In this document: positions 18,212 to 27,078 of the stretch, in pieces
How the letters are laid out: the number at the start of each line of letters is the position of its first letter
Position numbering within the stretch: position 1 is the stretch's first letter
NCBI RefSeq assembly: GCF_014873875.1
Contig: NZ_JADBEM010000001.1
Span: forward strand, 744,001-808,000
DNA: 64,000 nucleotides
Source of the DNA: Actinopolymorpha pittospori
Lineage (GTDB): Bacteria; Actinomycetota; Actinomycetes; Propionibacteriales; Actinopolymorphaceae
Direction: 5' to 3'
Notes under the pieces: model-generated
Databases searched by the model: none
Seen by the model: only the letters and a program-made list of their open reading frames with translations
What the model was told of the DNA's origin: nothing
Position numbers and translations under genes: made by a program

Positions 18212-19516
18212 TCAACCGGCACGGGTCGCGGAGAAGTCGCCGACGCTCTGCCAGGGCTGCTCGATGTCGATGACACGGTCGTCGGCGCGGAGCCGTTCGT
18301 GGGCCACGTCGCGACTCACCCCGATCGGCGCTTCACCTCGCTCGACGGTGTCCGCCGCCCGTAGCAGCACTCGCCGCATGTGCGTTACCGCCCGGTCGGT
18401 CGCTCCGAGGTGTTCCCGGCTGCGGTCATAGATCGGCCCCATGCTCTCCTGGACGGCGAGGTCCTCGAGCATGATCCCGTCAATGCCCGACCAGCTGGCG
18501 CCTGACTGCATTGCCATCCGATCCTGCTGCCACCGGTTGTCTCGTTGCCGCACCAGGTGCGGGTCGTCTGCGGCGTCCTCGGGCGGGCAGCCGGCCTTCG
18601 CCCGCAGGAACTCCTCCTCGACAGCCTGCTCGTAGCAGTACTGGATGTTGTAGAACATGGTGTGTTCGTCGTCGAGCGGAACCGGAAACTGCATCGTTCC
18701 CCATCCCGGTATCGCGGGCAGCACCGTGTAGACCGGCGCGACAAAGAGTGTGGTCCGCACGTACTTCTTGTGGTCGGGGTCCTGCACCGGGCGGCGAATC
18801 GCTGCGCTGCGGAAACCGTAGGCGGTGTCCTCCACCTCCATGCGGGGGCGATGATCCTCAGACGGGCGCTGGATGCGCCCCCCGTCTTCCCAGTCGACCT
18901 GGGTGCCGCCTTCGGGTGCAGCGGTCCGGGTGACCGGTCGCACGTGGTCGCTGTGGAGAAAGCCCACGTGCGATGAGTCGACCAGCCCTTCCAGAACCTG
19001 TACCCAGTTGCAGTCGACGCGCAGTCTCATGATCGCCACATGGTCGGCGGGCATACCCGTCCACTCGAATCGGGGCAACGGTGGCTCCAGTTCGGTGGGA
19101 CCCAGGTAGGCCCACACGACGCCGCCCAGTTCCTCCGCCCGGTACGCCGTGTGGCGGACTTTTTCCCGCAGCCTGTCCGGCTTGGGCTCGTTCGGAATAT
19201 CGACGATCCGCCCCCGGTGGTCGATGAGCCAACCGTGGTAGATGCAACGCAGACCGCAGTTCTCATTGCGGGCCAGTGCGAGGGAGGCCCCTCGATGCGG
19301 GCAGTACTCGTCCATCACTGCGACCCGGCCGGCGGGGTCCCGCAAGACCACCAGATCTTCCCCCAGCAGCTTGACGCTGTGGGGTGCGCCGCCGGCCACC
19401 AGGTTTGAGCCGAGCTCCACGGGCAGCCAGTAACGACGCATCACTCGACCCATGTCGCTGCCCGCACCGATGCGGCACAACCGCTCATTGTCTCGGGAGC
19501 TCAACAACGCAATCAC
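18212..19516 (-). CDS. Rieske non-heme iron oxygenase, phthalate-dioxygenase-like alpha subunit
   Basis: 434 residues. The Rieske cluster ligands are C72, H74 (CPHRG) and C91, H94 (CIYHGW). The mononuclear iron site is seen as D180-S-S-H183-x4-H188. N-terminal RIGAGSDMGRVMRRYWLP and the overall plan match the phthalate 4,5-dioxygenase oxygenase family. Such enzymes hydroxylate, demethylate or oxidize rings with electrons from a separate reductase; no dedicated reductase or ferredoxin gene is visible nearby. GTG start after GAGGAAGG. Its place between the transport genes and the aryl-AMP ligase suggests a role in making or tailoring the aryl cap or thiazoline. I know of no Rieske enzyme in standard pyochelin or yersiniabactin pathways. 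Confidence 0.88.
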   Translation of the reverse strand: MIALLSSRDNERLCRIGAGSDMGRVMRRYWLPVELGSNLVAGGAPHSVKLLGEDLVVLRDPAGRVAVMDEYCPHRGASLALARNENCGLRCIYHGWLIDHRGRIVDIPNEPKPDRLREKVRHTAYRAEELGGVVWAYLGPTELEPPLPRFEWTGMPADHVAIMRLRVDCNWVQVLEGLVDSSHVGFLHSDHVRPVTRTAAPEGGTQVDWEDGGRIQRPSEDHRPRMEVEDTAYGFRSAAIRRPVQDPDHKKYVRTTLFVAPVYTVLPAIPGWGTMQFPVPLDDEHTMFYNIQYCYEQAVEEEFLRAKAGCPPEDAADDPHLVRQRDNRWQQDRMAMQSGASWSGIDGIMLEDLAVQESMGPIYDRSREHLGATDRAVTHMRRVLLRAADTVERGEAPIGVSRDVAHERLRADDRVIDIEQPWQSVGDFSATRAG

Positions 19517-19571
19517 TCGCCTTCCTCGGCTTGTTCCAGACACGGAAGCGGGCACGCTTCGTCCTCGACGA

Positions 19572-20711
19572 TCACCCGGCCATCGCGCCGGTGCGGGATC
19601 GGCGCAGCAGCCAAAGGAAGAAGGGCGCACCCACCAGAGACGTGACGATGCCCAGGGGAAGCACGTTCGGGCTCACCGCCACCCGGCACATCAGGTCCAC
19701 CAGCACCACGAAGATGGCCCCGGCCAGCGCCGACACGGGCAGGCCCCGGCGATGATCGGGGCCGACCAGGAGGCGCACGACATGCGGGACGACCAGGCCC
19801 ACGAATGCGATGCCGCCCGCGGCGGCGACCATCACCCCCGTGATCAAGGACGTCACGACCAGCATGCGGAGCCGGAAGGCCCGCACATCGATCCCGGCCG
19901 ACAGCGCCGTCTCCTCGCCGACCACCACAGCGTTGAGCGACCGGCCCTGAGCTTGGAGATAGACGGTCCCGAGGGCCACCACGACGGCAGGCAGCCAGAG
20001 GGTCGGCCAGCTCGCGCCGGTGAGCGAACCGAGCAGCCAGAACAGCACCGCCGTGGCAGCGTTGGGGTCGCTGCTGTGGAAGATCAGGTAGTTGGTTAGT
20101 CCCAGGAAGAAGAAGCTCAGCGTGACCCCGGCGAGGACCACACGCACGGGAGCGAACCGGCCGCCCGGCCCCGCTGCGATGGCGAGGACCAAAACGGTCG
20201 ACAGCAACGCCCCCACGAATGCCGCCCCTGACGCGGACAGGCCGGCGACCGTCGCGGAGCCGAGTGTGATCACCATGGCCGCCATGAACCCGGCACCGGA
20301 GGAGACCCCGAGCAGGTAAGGGTCGGCCAACGGGTTCCTGACGACCGCCTGCAACGTCGCCCCGACCACCGACAGACCGGCACCGATCACTGCCGCGAGC
20401 AGCACCTCGGGCAGCCGAAGCCGCCAGATGATCTGCTCGTCGATCGGGGTGAAGTCGGGTGTCACCACCGAGCCGAATATCTGGTGGCCGATCACCCGCG
20501 CCACAGTCGAGACTTCGATCGTGACCGTGCCGTAAGCCGTCGCCACCGCGATGGCGAGGACCAGCACGATCGACAGGGCCGACACCACCACAACCATCGA
20601 TCCGGCCCGTGGCCGCGGTCGGACCTGAATCGTCGCTCGCCCCTCAGGCTCCGGTCCGGCGTCCCGGGCCCGGTCCATGCGCGCCGGGGTCATCCTCATC
20701 CGGGATCTCAC
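19572..20711 (-). CDS. FecCD-family ABC permease for metal-siderophore import
   Basis: 379 residues with about nine to ten hydrophobic spans. BtuC/FecCD signatures: RLPEVLLAAVIGAGLSVVGA, NPLADPYLLGVSSGAGF, and GGIAFVGLVVPHVVRLLVGPDHR. It forms the membrane channel of the importer and would pair with the binding protein (GTGA overlap upstream) and the ATPase at 25.8-26.7 kb. Only one permease gene is present, so it probably works as a homodimer. The start is the GTG overlapping the preceding stop; an internal ATG is possible. The last step of the operon is import of the loaded metallophore. Confidence 0.93.
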   Translation of the reverse strand: MRSRMRMTPARMDRARDAGPEPEGRATIQVRPRPRAGSMVVVVSALSIVLVLAIAVATAYGTVTIEVSTVARVIGHQIFGSVVTPDFTPIDEQIIWRLRLPEVLLAAVIGAGLSVVGATLQAVVRNPLADPYLLGVSSGAGFMAAMVITLGSATVAGLSASGAAFVGALLSTVLVLAIAAGPGGRFAPVRVVLAGVTLSFFFLGLTNYLIFHSSDPNAATAVLFWLLGSLTGASWPTLWLPAVVVALGTVYLQAQGRSLNAVVVGEETALSAGIDVRAFRLRMLVVTSLITGVMVAAAGGIAFVGLVVPHVVRLLVGPDHRRGLPVSALAGAIFVVLVDLMCRVAVSPNVLPLGIVTSLVGAPFFLWLLRRSRTGAMAG

Positions 20712-21769
20712 TGGAACACGGTGGGGTGCAGGAACTGGGCCACCTGGCGCAGGGAGGCCACCGTCTCGATGGCGCTGCCCGGGAGGGTGGAGGAGAAGTA
20801 CCCGATGGAGTAGATCCGGTTGTTACGCACGGCCGCGGTGGTGGGGAAGGTGGCCTTGATGTTCGCTGCCTCCTTCTGCTGGTCGACAGTTCTGGGGTAG
20901 GAGCTCTGGAAGATGAATGCCTGTGGATCGCGGGCCGTGATCTCCTCCTTGCTGATGTTGGCGTTCGGGTCCTTCACCACAGGGAACATCGATTTACCCC
21001 CGGCCATGTCGAGCGCCTCCAGGCCGATCCCGACCACGGGGTAGAACTGATCGCCGTACATCGTGCCCTCGAACACGGACACCTCCGGCTGACCGGCGAC
21101 CCGCCGCTCGACGTCGGCGACCTCCGCCTTCAGCTTGTCCGTCAGCTCCTTGGCCTTGGCATGCACCCCGAAGATCTTCCCGAGGTTCTCCAGGTCGGTG
21201 AAGACATCAGTGAACCGACCCTCGGTGTAGTTGGCCGTGCACCCGGCCGCGGCGACGTAGGACTGAATCCCGGCCTGCTTCAGTTGATCGAGCGAGGCGC
21301 CCTTCTGGGCCGGGTCGAGACGGTAGGCGAGGTCACTGATGACCAGGTCGGGGCTAGCCCCGAGGATGCTCTCGGTGCTGGTCAGATTCTCCTTGCTGAG
21401 CACCGGCGCCTTGGCGGTCTGCGGGGGCGGGGAGAAGTAGTCGGTTCCGGACTGGCCGACGACCCGGTCTGCGACTCCGAGGGCGACCAAATCCCGCGCG
21501 ATCATGGGCGAGAGGATCACCACGCGCTGTGGAGGCGCCTTGAAGGTCACCGTCCGCCCGCAGCTTGTGACCGTGACGGGGAAGCCCGAGACCGAGTCGG
21601 CCTTGGCGGACGGGTTCGCCGAATCGTTGCCTGCTCCACACGCCGTCAGGAGCGCCGCACAGGTGAGGACCGCCGCTAAGAGCCCTGCACGGGCCCGGTG
21701 TCCCGGCCACGGTGCGCGCTCGCCCCGGACCTGGGGACGCTGCCGGTGATGCCGCAGTCTCGAGGTCAC
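20708..21769 (-). CDS. Siderophore-binding lipoprotein (ABC importer, periplasmic-binding family)
   Basis: 353 residues. A basic N-terminus and hydrophobic stretch end in the lipobox LLTAC (C44), giving a membrane-anchored lipoprotein. Mature part: PQRVVILSPMIARDLVALGVADRVVG and DLVISDLAYR, as in FecB/BtuF-type proteins with two lobes. It would catch the extracellular metal-siderophore and deliver it to the FecCD permease encoded next with a 4-bp overlap. The Ala/Pro/Asn-rich linker after the lipobox is usual. Confidence 0.93.
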   Translation of the reverse strand: MTSRLRHHRQRPQVRGERAPWPGHRARAGLLAAVLTCAALLTACGAGNDSANPSAKADSVSGFPVTVTSCGRTVTFKAPPQRVVILSPMIARDLVALGVADRVVGQSGTDYFSPPPQTAKAPVLSKENLTSTESILGASPDLVISDLAYRLDPAQKGASLDQLKQAGIQSYVAAAGCTANYTEGRFTDVFTDLENLGKIFGVHAKAKELTDKLKAEVADVERRVAGQPEVSVFEGTMYGDQFYPVVGIGLEALDMAGGKSMFPVVKDPNANISKEEITARDPQAFIFQSSYPRTVDQQKEAANIKATFPTTAAVRNNRIYSIGYFSSTLPGSAIETVASLRQVAQFLHPTVFQ

Positions 21770-21785
21770 GTGATTCCTCTCGTTG

Positions 21786-22943
21786 TCATATCTTCTGCTC
21801 GGTCAGGAAGCGATCAGGATCGGTGAACGGCAGCGCGAGGCTCGGCGCCTCCCCGACGGCGGTCTGCGCCAGGAACTCGCCGATCCCCGTGGCGTGCTTG
21901 AAACCCTGGGAACTCTCGCCGGTAGCCACGATCAACCGCCGGTCGCCACCGACCGGTCCGAGCGCGAACTGGTTGTCCGGGGTGTGGGTCCCCATACACA
22001 CCGACACCCGGGTCGGCACCGGACGGACCCCGGGCACGGCCTGGGAGACGACCCGGCCGAGCTCCTCCCAGTCCGCCGCGGAGGTGGAACGGTCGAGGAT
22101 CTCAGGATCGATCTCGGGCGGCACCCGGCCCTTGGCCTCCAGGCCGAGCTTCACGTCCCCGCCGTCGTAGGCACCGCACCCCCACAGCACCCGCCCCTCC
22201 CCGCACTCCCGCTTGAACATCGGGAACCGGTCCACGGAGAACTCGCCGGGCGTGCCCTCGGGAGCGAACCACGTGATGGGCTTGCGGATGATCCTCAGCG
22301 GAAGCCGGGGAACGAACGTGGAACACCACGGACCGACGGCGAGGACCGTTCGCCGGACCCGGAAGGTCCGGGTGGGCGTATGCAGGACGACACCCCCGGA
22401 CACCGGTTCGATCCGCACGACCCGGGTGTCCCGGCACACCCGGGCGCCGAGCCGCGTGCTCACCGCGACCGCAGCGCGAACCGCCGCTTCCGGACGCAGC
22501 AGCCCCGCCGAGGGTTCCCACACCCCCACGTGTCCGGCTGCCACACCCTCGTGCTGCGGGAAACGCCGCTTCAGTTCCGTGGCGTCCAGGCGTTCCACGT
22601 CGAGGTCGAAGTCGCGTGCGTTGGCGAGGGTTTCCCTGATCATGCGGCCCTCCGGCGCGCCGATCAGCAGCCCACCACAAAGATCGAGCAGCGGCACCCC
22701 AGCCGCTGTCTCCAGCGCTCGCCACAGGTCCAAGGAGAGCTTCGCCAGCGCCACGAGACCCCGGTGCTCGTAGCAACTGAGGCGGAACATCCGACTTCCG
22801 CCGTGGGAGGAGCCGAACGCGTGTCCCGGCTCGAACCTTTCGAAGCCGAGAACGTCGACGCCCCGGTGGGCCAGTCGCCACAGCGTTGCCGAGCCCCACG
22901 CCCCGAGGCCAACCACACCGACGTCCGCGTCGAAGTCAGCCAT
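21786..22943 (-). CDS. Sarcosine-oxidase-like flavoenzyme (SolA/MSOX family), probably covalent FAD
   Basis: 385 residues. FAD-binding VGLGAWGSATLWRLA at the N-terminus, GSSHGGSRMFR in the position of the MSOX loop GSHHGDTRIIR, and VSVCMGTHTPDNQF, where C316 corresponds to the cysteine that binds FAD covalently in monomeric sarcosine oxidase. These enzymes oxidize secondary or tertiary amines (N-methyl amines, cyclic imino acids). The start overlaps the aminotransferase by 8 bp. In this setting it could oxidize a thiazolidine or an N-methyl amine on the product. It is unusual for a thiazoline siderophore locus. The substrate is unknown. Confidence 0.85.
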   Translation of the reverse strand: MADFDADVGVVGLGAWGSATLWRLAHRGVDVLGFERFEPGHAFGSSHGGSRMFRLSCYEHRGLVALAKLSLDLWRALETAAGVPLLDLCGGLLIGAPEGRMIRETLANARDFDLDVERLDATELKRRFPQHEGVAAGHVGVWEPSAGLLRPEAAVRAAVAVSTRLGARVCRDTRVVRIEPVSGGVVLHTPTRTFRVRRTVLAVGPWCSTFVPRLPLRIIRKPITWFAPEGTPGEFSVDRFPMFKRECGEGRVLWGCGAYDGGDVKLGLEAKGRVPPEIDPEILDRSTSAADWEELGRVVSQAVPGVRPVPTRVSVCMGTHTPDNQFALGPVGGDRRLIVATGESSQGFKHATGIGEFLAQTAVGEAPSLALPFTDPDRFLTEQKI

Positions 22944-24207
22944 CGACCTGCCTCAGCTTGTCCTCTATCGCCTCGTGCCGCGCGTCGGCGTCGGCGAGGA
23001 CCGCGGCCAGTGAGTCCTTCAGGGCGTGAGCGAGGAAGTCGACCTGATCGTCGGACAGTCCCGGATGGCACGGCAGGTTCACGTGGCGGGAGAACCAACT
23101 GTCCTCGGCCACCGGACACTCACCGGGACCGTGGCCCTGACGCCGCCACTCCGGGCGCAGATGCAGCGGGAAGTAGCGGAGTTGGACCTCCACGCCCCGG
23201 CTGTCCAGTTCGCGGACGATCTGGTCGCGCGCGTCATTGCCTGCGTCCGCGAAGAACGTGTACAGATGGTAGGCGTGCTCGACGTCCGGTGGCGGGCGGT
23301 GTGGGCGCACCTCGGGGAAGCCGTCCACGACCGAGTCGAGTCGGGCGGCGATCTGCCGGCGCCGGTCGATGAGGCTCCCCAGCTTGGCGAGCTGACTGAG
23401 GCCGACCACGGCGGCCGCCTCGGGCATGTTGGCGTTCGTACCGGTCCGGATCACATCGACACAGGCACGCTGGTACGCGCCGCCGTGGAACTTCATCCAC
23501 GGTAGGGAGGCCGGCGCGGGCTCCCCGGCCATGTCCAGCGGAACGAAGCGCCCGTCGATCTCGTTGGCCCGCACCTGCCGAACCCGTTCAGCCCAGTCGT
23601 CGCGGTCGAAGGTCAGCATTCCACCTTGGCCGAGCGTGGTGATGTTCTTGGTGGCGAAGAAGCTGAAACATCCGATGTCGCCGAGGCTGCCCGGCATCCG
23701 ACCCCGGTAGGAGGCACCCAGAGCGTGCGCGCAGTCCTCGATCACGACTGCTCCGTGCGCCCGGGCGAGTGTCGTGATCGTGTCCATCTCCGCGGGCAAC
23801 CCGCCGTAGTGCACCAGCACGACGGCCCGGGTCCGGGGACCGATCAGGGACGCCAGCGCGGCGGGGTCCATGTTGATCGACCTGGGATCCACATCGCAGA
23901 AGACGACCCGAACACGCTGCTCCAGAAGTGCCTGGATAGTCGCGTGGTAGGTCTGGGGCGTGACGATGACCTCATCGCCCGGTTCCAGCCCGAGCAGACG
24001 GATCGCGATCTCCAGTGCCACCGTCCCGCTCGTGACCGACAGGGCGTGCCGGGTGCCGGTGTACGCGGCGAACGCGGCCTCGAAAGCGTCCCGGCGCCGC
24101 CCCCCAGAAAGCGGATCGTTGGACCGGATGAGCTCGGCGACTGCCGCCAGGTCGCCGTCGTCGAGCAGGCTCGCCCGGTGCGCGAAGGAAACCTCGTAGG
24201 TACGCAT
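22936..24207 (-). CDS. DegT/DnrJ/EryC1/StrS-family PLP aminotransferase
   Basis: 423 residues. PLP enzyme with VIEDCAHALGA (D158 pairs with the pyridine nitrogen) and FSFFATKNIT (Schiff-base lysine K187). SVTSGTVALEIAIRLLGL and GDEVIVTPQTYHAT are family motifs. Most relatives aminate keto-sugars, but the family also acts on cyclitols and aldehydes. No sugar-nucleotide genes are nearby. With a carboxylic acid reductase at the other end of the locus, one reading is that it transaminates an aldehyde to an amine. It lies 4 bp after MT-B and overlaps the flavoenzyme, so it is in the same transcript. Confidence 0.9.
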   Translation of the reverse strand: MRTYEVSFAHRASLLDDGDLAAVAELIRSNDPLSGGRRRDAFEAAFAAYTGTRHALSVTSGTVALEIAIRLLGLEPGDEVIVTPQTYHATIQALLEQRVRVVFCDVDPRSINMDPAALASLIGPRTRAVVLVHYGGLPAEMDTITTLARAHGAVVIEDCAHALGASYRGRMPGSLGDIGCFSFFATKNITTLGQGGMLTFDRDDWAERVRQVRANEIDGRFVPLDMAGEPAPASLPWMKFHGGAYQRACVDVIRTGTNANMPEAAAVVGLSQLAKLGSLIDRRRQIAARLDSVVDGFPEVRPHRPPPDVEHAYHLYTFFADAGNDARDQIVRELDSRGVEVQLRYFPLHLRPEWRRQGHGPGECPVAEDSWFSRHVNLPCHPGLSDDQVDFLAHALKDSLAAVLADADARHEAIEDKLRQVDG

Positions 24208-24211
24208 TCGA

Positions 24212-24979
24212 TCACCCTCGATGAAGGTCGGGCCCGGATGGGGCGAGCCGGGTGCCCTCGACGAAATAGAAGGAGAGATCTCGGTACATCATCGCCGCGT
24301 CGGATGGGGACCGCGTGTGAAGTACCTCGTCGATCCAAGCCAGTCGTTCGGCCATGACGGTGCCGAGGCCAGCCCGCCGCCACACGTTGCGGGCCGGGTT
24401 CAGATCGCGGGCGTGCAGCAGGGGGAGAAAGCGTGTGACCTCGACCGGATAATCCCCGTCGTCCATGTCACTGATCAATTGCGGGGACCACAGGCTGTCG
24501 ATCGCCACGACGCGACCCCCGGGCCTAGTGAGGGCGGTCCAAGCCCTCACGGCCTGCTCCGGCCACGGCAGCGTCCACAGCACGTGGCGGGATATGACGG
24601 CGTCGACAGGCCCGACATCCGGTGGCGGGTGCTCCGCTTCGCCGCAGACGAGGGTGAGATTGGTCAGCTCGCGGGCATCGGCTGCGGCACGACAAACCCT
24701 CAGCATCTCCGGGGAGATGTCCAGCCCGACGACCTGGTGTCCCAGCTCGGCGAGCGAGAGAGCAACGAATCCGGAGCCGCAACCAACGTCGAGGATCGTC
24801 TTCGGTTCGGCGCTGGGGAACATCCGCGCGAGGAGCAGCGACCACGCTCGCCGCTGGGGATCGTTGGAGTTGAAGTGGTCATGGCTCGCATAGCTCTCCG
24901 CAGTCGCGTCCCAGTACCGCTGCATGGACTCTGCGATGTCGGCCTGAAGTTGGGCCGTGGCGGGTGGGCAGGTGTTCAT
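24212..24979 (-). CDS. SAM-dependent methyltransferase MT-B (tandem paralogue)
   Basis: 255 residues. SAM motif I ILDVGCGSGFVALSL, acidic loop LDISPEML and post-motif HVLWTLPWPE. The C-terminal half, with FLPLLHARDLNPARNVWRRAG, matches the neighbour MT-C closely, so the two arose by tandem duplication. ATG behind GAAGGAG. The gap to the aminotransferase is only 4 bp. A function in N- or O-methylation of the pathway product is inferred from position. If the aminotransferase creates an amine, two methyltransferases next to it would fit N,N-dimethylation, but that is speculation. Confidence 0.87.
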   Translation of the reverse strand: MNTCPPATAQLQADIAESMQRYWDATAESYASHDHFNSNDPQRRAWSLLLARMFPSAEPKTILDVGCGSGFVALSLAELGHQVVGLDISPEMLRVCRAAADARELTNLTLVCGEAEHPPPDVGPVDAVISRHVLWTLPWPEQAVRAWTALTRPGGRVVAIDSLWSPQLISDMDDGDYPVEVTRFLPLLHARDLNPARNVWRRAGLGTVMAERLAWIDEVLHTRSPSDAAMMYRDLSFYFVEGTRLAPSGPDLHRG

Positions 24980-25017
24980 CGACACTCCTTCACCAGTAGC
25001 GCCGGGATGGGAATCTC

Positions 25018-25758
25018 TCATCGCGCAGGACGGATGCCCTCGACCAGGTAGTAACCCAGGCGCCTGGTCATCGGGCGCAGGTGGACCGGGGCCTCCGAAT
25101 GAACAACCGCATCGATCCAGCACAGTTCCTCGACCATGACCTCATCCAGGCCGGACCGCCGCCAGAGATTCTCGATGGGATCGAGGTCGCGGGCGTGCAG
25201 CAATGGCAGGGCATCGAGGACTTCTGCTGGGTACCGCTGGCCGGTGGTGGCACGGACAAGTTCCTCGGACCGCAGCGCGTCGATGCCGAGAATTTTGCCA
25301 CCGGGTCGGACGAGGTCGAACCAGGCGTTGAGGGCGTTCTCCGGGCGGGGCAGTGTCCACAGGAGATCGCGGGAAATCACCACGTCGAACGGCCCAAGGT
25401 CGGCCGGCGGATGCTCGGCCGCACCCTCGACCAGCTGGAGATCGTCGACTCTGGCCCGCTCAGCCTCGGCCCGGCAGACCCGCAGCATGCCCGGGCTCAC
25501 GTCGAGTCCGGTCACCGTGTGGCCGAGCGCGGCCAGTGTGAAGGCCAGGAAGCCGGACCCACACCCCACGTCGAGAATGCTCAAGGGCTGCGCGGACGGA
25601 AGCAGGCGACTGAGGAGGACGGTCCAAGCCTGCCCTTGTACGCCGGCGGCATCCAGGGGGCTGGACTTGTGATCGCCGTTCGAGGCGGCGTCCCAGATGT
25701 CCCGGACGATCGCGGTGGTGTCCAGACCGAAGTGGTCGATGTCGGTGCTCGTGCTCAT
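25018..25758 (-). CDS. SAM-dependent methyltransferase MT-C (tandem paralogue)
   Basis: 246 residues. SAM motif ILDVGCGSGFLAFTL and LDVSPGML, DLLWTLPRPE and LPLLHARDLDPIENLWRRSG run parallel to MT-B. The N-terminus (about 45 residues) differs, which may set substrate choice. It lies 38 bp upstream of MT-B and 33 bp downstream of the ATPase. ATG with GGAGGGCC just before. Both copies keep full SAM motifs, so neither looks decayed. Confidence 0.87.
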   Translation of the reverse strand: MSTSTDIDHFGLDTTAIVRDIWDAASNGDHKSSPLDAAGVQGQAWTVLLSRLLPSAQPLSILDVGCGSGFLAFTLAALGHTVTGLDVSPGMLRVCRAEAERARVDDLQLVEGAAEHPPADLGPFDVVISRDLLWTLPRPENALNAWFDLVRPGGKILGIDALRSEELVRATTGQRYPAEVLDALPLLHARDLDPIENLWRRSGLDEVMVEELCWIDAVVHSEAPVHLRPMTRRLGYYLVEGIRPAR

Positions 25759-25791
25759 GGCCCTCCTAGTCGCTCGCTCGCCGGCGTCGCA

Positions 25792-26685
25792 TCACGTCGT
25801 CGAGGGAGAACGGGACGTTTCACCGAGCGACGCGGCGGCGCGCTCGGGGCGAGGCTCGTCAGGGGGTTCGGTCTGCGGCGTACCGCTGTCGACGCCGGTC
25901 TCGTCCGGCGCCCGTCGCCCTTCGCCAGCCGAGAAGGCGAGGAGAAGTCGTCCCGTGGACGGATGGGTGAGCCGGTGGGCGTGGACAGAGAAGACGTCGT
26001 GGATCAGGGACTCGGTCAGAACATCGGCCGGCGGTCCGATCGCGACAACACGGCCGGCTTGGAGCACGCAGACCCGGTCGCAGTAGGCGGCGGCCAGATT
26101 CAGGTCGTGCAACACGCAGAGGGTCGAGAGGTCGAGGCGGCGCACGAGTTCGAGGAGGTCCAGAGCGGCATTGACATCAAGGTGGTTGGTCGGCTCGTCG
26201 AGGAGCAGTAGATCCGTCTCCTGCGCGAGGGCGCGAGCAAGTAGAACCCGCTGCTTCTCCCCACCGGACAGCGTCGCGAAGGCCCTGATGCGGTAGGAGG
26301 CCATGCCGACGCGCTCAAGGCCCTCGGCGATGGCCTGCCGGTCGGCGGCACTCTCCCTGTCGAAGGCGCGCTGATAGGGCGCCCGGCCCAACGCGACGAC
26401 GTCCTCGACGGAGAAGTCGAAGTCGGAGGCCGTCTCCTGAGCGACGAGGGCGGACCGGCGGGCGACCTCCCGCTGGCGGAGGCTGGAGACGTCCTGGCCG
26501 TCCAGGAGAACCGTGCCGCGTACGAGCCGGAGCGAGCGGTAGATCGCCCGGAGGAGGGTCGTCTTGCCGGAGCCGTTCGGCCCCACCAGGCCGACCTTCT
26601 CGCCCTTTGCGACGTCGAGGTCTGCGCCCGTCACGATCGGAACGGAGTCAATCTCGACCGACACCCCCGCAAGTGAGAGCTTCAT
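25792..26685 (-). CDS. FecE-type ATPase of metal-siderophore ABC importer
   Basis: 297 residues. Walker A GPNGSGKTT, Q-loop region VAQET, signature LSGGEKQR, Walker B LLLLDEPTNHLD and switch HDLNLAA are all present. The last about 45 residues are Pro/Glu/Arg-rich and not part of the usual domain. It powers the FecCD permease encoded 5 kb downstream, with the methyltransferases, aminotransferase and flavoenzyme in between. This mixing of transport and biosynthesis genes implies one transcript. It is the first minus-strand gene after a long regulatory gap. Confidence 0.93.
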   Translation of the reverse strand: MKLSLAGVSVEIDSVPIVTGADLDVAKGEKVGLVGPNGSGKTTLLRAIYRSLRLVRGTVLLDGQDVSSLRQREVARRSALVAQETASDFDFSVEDVVALGRAPYQRAFDRESAADRQAIAEGLERVGMASYRIRAFATLSGGEKQRVLLARALAQETDLLLLDEPTNHLDVNAALDLLELVRRLDLSTLCVLHDLNLAAAYCDRVCVLQAGRVVAIGPPADVLTESLIHDVFSVHAHRLTHPSTGRLLLAFSAGEGRRAPDETGVDSGTPQTEPPDEPRPERAAASLGETSRSPSTT

Positions 26686-27030
26686 CGGGCCTCTTCAATG
26701 CCAGACACCCCGACGGCCCAGCGCCGCGAAAAAGAAGCCACGGGCACCATCGCGAGTCGCGACCGAAGAACCTGGCGATACGGGTCGGTCTCCCCCACGG
26801 TCGAAACAGACCCGGGTGTGTTGAGGACAGGCAACGAGCACTCCTTGGTCAGTTCCGGTGCGCGTCGAAATACTCACGTCAACCTTCCGAGTAACAGAGG
26901 AAGGCCTCTACAACCATCGACTGACATCTCGCGCGGGCACGGACCTGAATCTGGTCGGACGCCGGCACCGCCGACGATTCGGGGTCGCCGAGACGGGTGG
27001 CGGGCCGAGGGCAACAAGGCGGGCACTGGG

Positions 27031-27057
27031 AATCGTTATTGACAACGACAATCGATT
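27031..27057. promoter_or_regulatory. Fur/Zur-like site upstream of the import/tailoring operon
   Basis: TTGACAACGACAATCG within short outer arms AATCG and CGATT. It shares TTGACAA with the sites near 15.74 and 33.33 kb. On the minus strand it reads GATTGTCGTTGTCAATAACG, a plausible promoter element about 350 bp before the ATPase start. The exact regulator is inferred. Confidence 0.4.
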
Positions 27058-27066
27058 TCGGCAGCC

Positions 27067-27078
27067 AGGCTAACCTAG
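27067..27078. promoter_or_regulatory. Half iron box (DmdR1/IdeR-like)
   Basis: AGGCTAACCTAG matches 11 of 12 bases of the right half of the actinobacterial iron box (consensus half AGGCTAACCTAA). The left half is not conserved. It lies just beside the Fur/Zur-like site, so iron as well as zinc control is possible. Weak on its own. Confidence 0.35.
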
